A stretch of 23,051 nucleotides of DNA, taken from contig RAZP01000042.1 in assembly GCA_004028745.1 (NCBI GenBank), positions 1-23,051 of the forward strand. The letters are read 5' to 3'. Below the pieces are notes generated by a model. It was not told the origin of the DNA, made no database searches, and saw only the letters and a list, made by a program, of their open reading frames with translations. The position numbers and the translations under genes are program-made. Below are positions 22,780 through 23,051 of this stretch, in pieces (within the stretch, counting starts at the first letter, position 1; every line of letters begins with the position of its first letter). The stretch comes from Prosthecochloris sp. (GTDB taxonomy: Bacteria > Bacteroidota > Chlorobiia > Chlorobiales > Chlorobiaceae).

Positions 22780-23051
22780 TTAACTCCTCACCAGACTTTG
22801 AATGCTTTTCAATGCCACCCCTGTGGCATCTTGTATGGATGAAGTAACATCTGAGGGCCTTTTAGCCACGCCGGTTGAATAGACACCGGGAGATTTACCC
22901 TCAAGGATAAAACCATTCTCCTCGAAATTTAACGCAGCGTTTTCCGTAACCGAAGACACCATACCCGTGGCAAGAACCACCATATCGGCCTTCTCATATA
23001 TTTTTTCTCCACCTTCAACATCTTCGGAAGTGACGATAATATCTCCTGTTC
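22780..23051 (-). CDS. qmoA: Quinone-interacting membrane-bound oxidoreductase subunit QmoA, C-terminal part
   Basis: The last 89 codons of an HdrA-like flavoprotein; the frame continues past the window edge. YEKADMVVLATGMVSS and GVYSTGVAKRPSDVTSSIQDATGVALKSIQ are the C-terminal FAD-binding elements of the QmoA/HdrA group. It ends 3 bases before the qmoB start, with the qmoB ribosome site inside it. The gene order qmoA-qmoB-qmoC supports the identification, since the fragment alone could be any HdrA-like protein. Confidence 0.88.
   Translation of the reverse strand, partial: TGDIIVTSEDVEGGEKIYEKADMVVLATGMVSSVTENAALNFEENGFILEGKSPGVYSTGVAKRPSDVTSSIQDATGVALKSIQSLVRS

Overview
The window looks like the chromosome of a green sulfur bacterium (Chlorobiaceae; the genus cannot be fixed from this sequence). 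The main reasons are a qmoA-qmoB-qmoC set, used by sulfur-oxidising Chlorobi in reverse sulfite oxidation, and ordinary single-copy housekeeping genes (dxs, pgsA, pgpA, mutS2) of moderate GC. The assignment is inference; no rRNA, tRNA or photosynthesis gene lies in the window.

Layout. Positions 1-1677 (+) hold the end of a DinB-type gene overlapped by a Bcr/CflA-type drug exporter. Positions 1748-3620 (-) are a small operon: a VOC-fold protein, an AhpD-like arsenosugar-associated peroxidase-like protein and the radical SAM enzyme ArsS. A roughly 115-bp inverted-repeat element sits exactly between the last two genes. Positions 4019-4630 (-) encode a PagL-like outer-membrane lipid A deacylase, followed by a second copy of the same element. 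Positions 5015-11824 are housekeeping: YjbQ, Dxs, convergent PgpA with PgsA, MutS2, and a divergent DsrE-like protein. Positions 12008-13276 hold a Cys-cluster (YkgJ-type) protein and a divergent zinc-ribbon protein.

Positions 13272-19090 form an accessory, defence-like region built partly from broken genes. It contains an AAA+ DUF4143 ATPase lying between two 59-bp copies of the cas6 3' end, and a cas6 whose N-terminus is replaced in frame by the tail of a decayed REP-associated (Y1) transposase. It also has a TIGR02574/ParE-type toxin-antitoxin pair, a cas2 remnant, an AbiEii-like nucleotidyltransferase operon, an intact orphan cas2, a membrane-anchored Csx15-like protein, and a DUF2442 frame with no normal start codon. 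No CRISPR array, cas1 or interference complex is present here. The most interesting item is the membrane-anchored Csx15-like protein divergent from the orphan cas2.

Positions 19173-23051 (-) are the tail of the qmoABC operon, ending in a strong bidirectional-looking terminator. QmoABC would link APS reductase to the quinone pool. The window ends inside qmoA.
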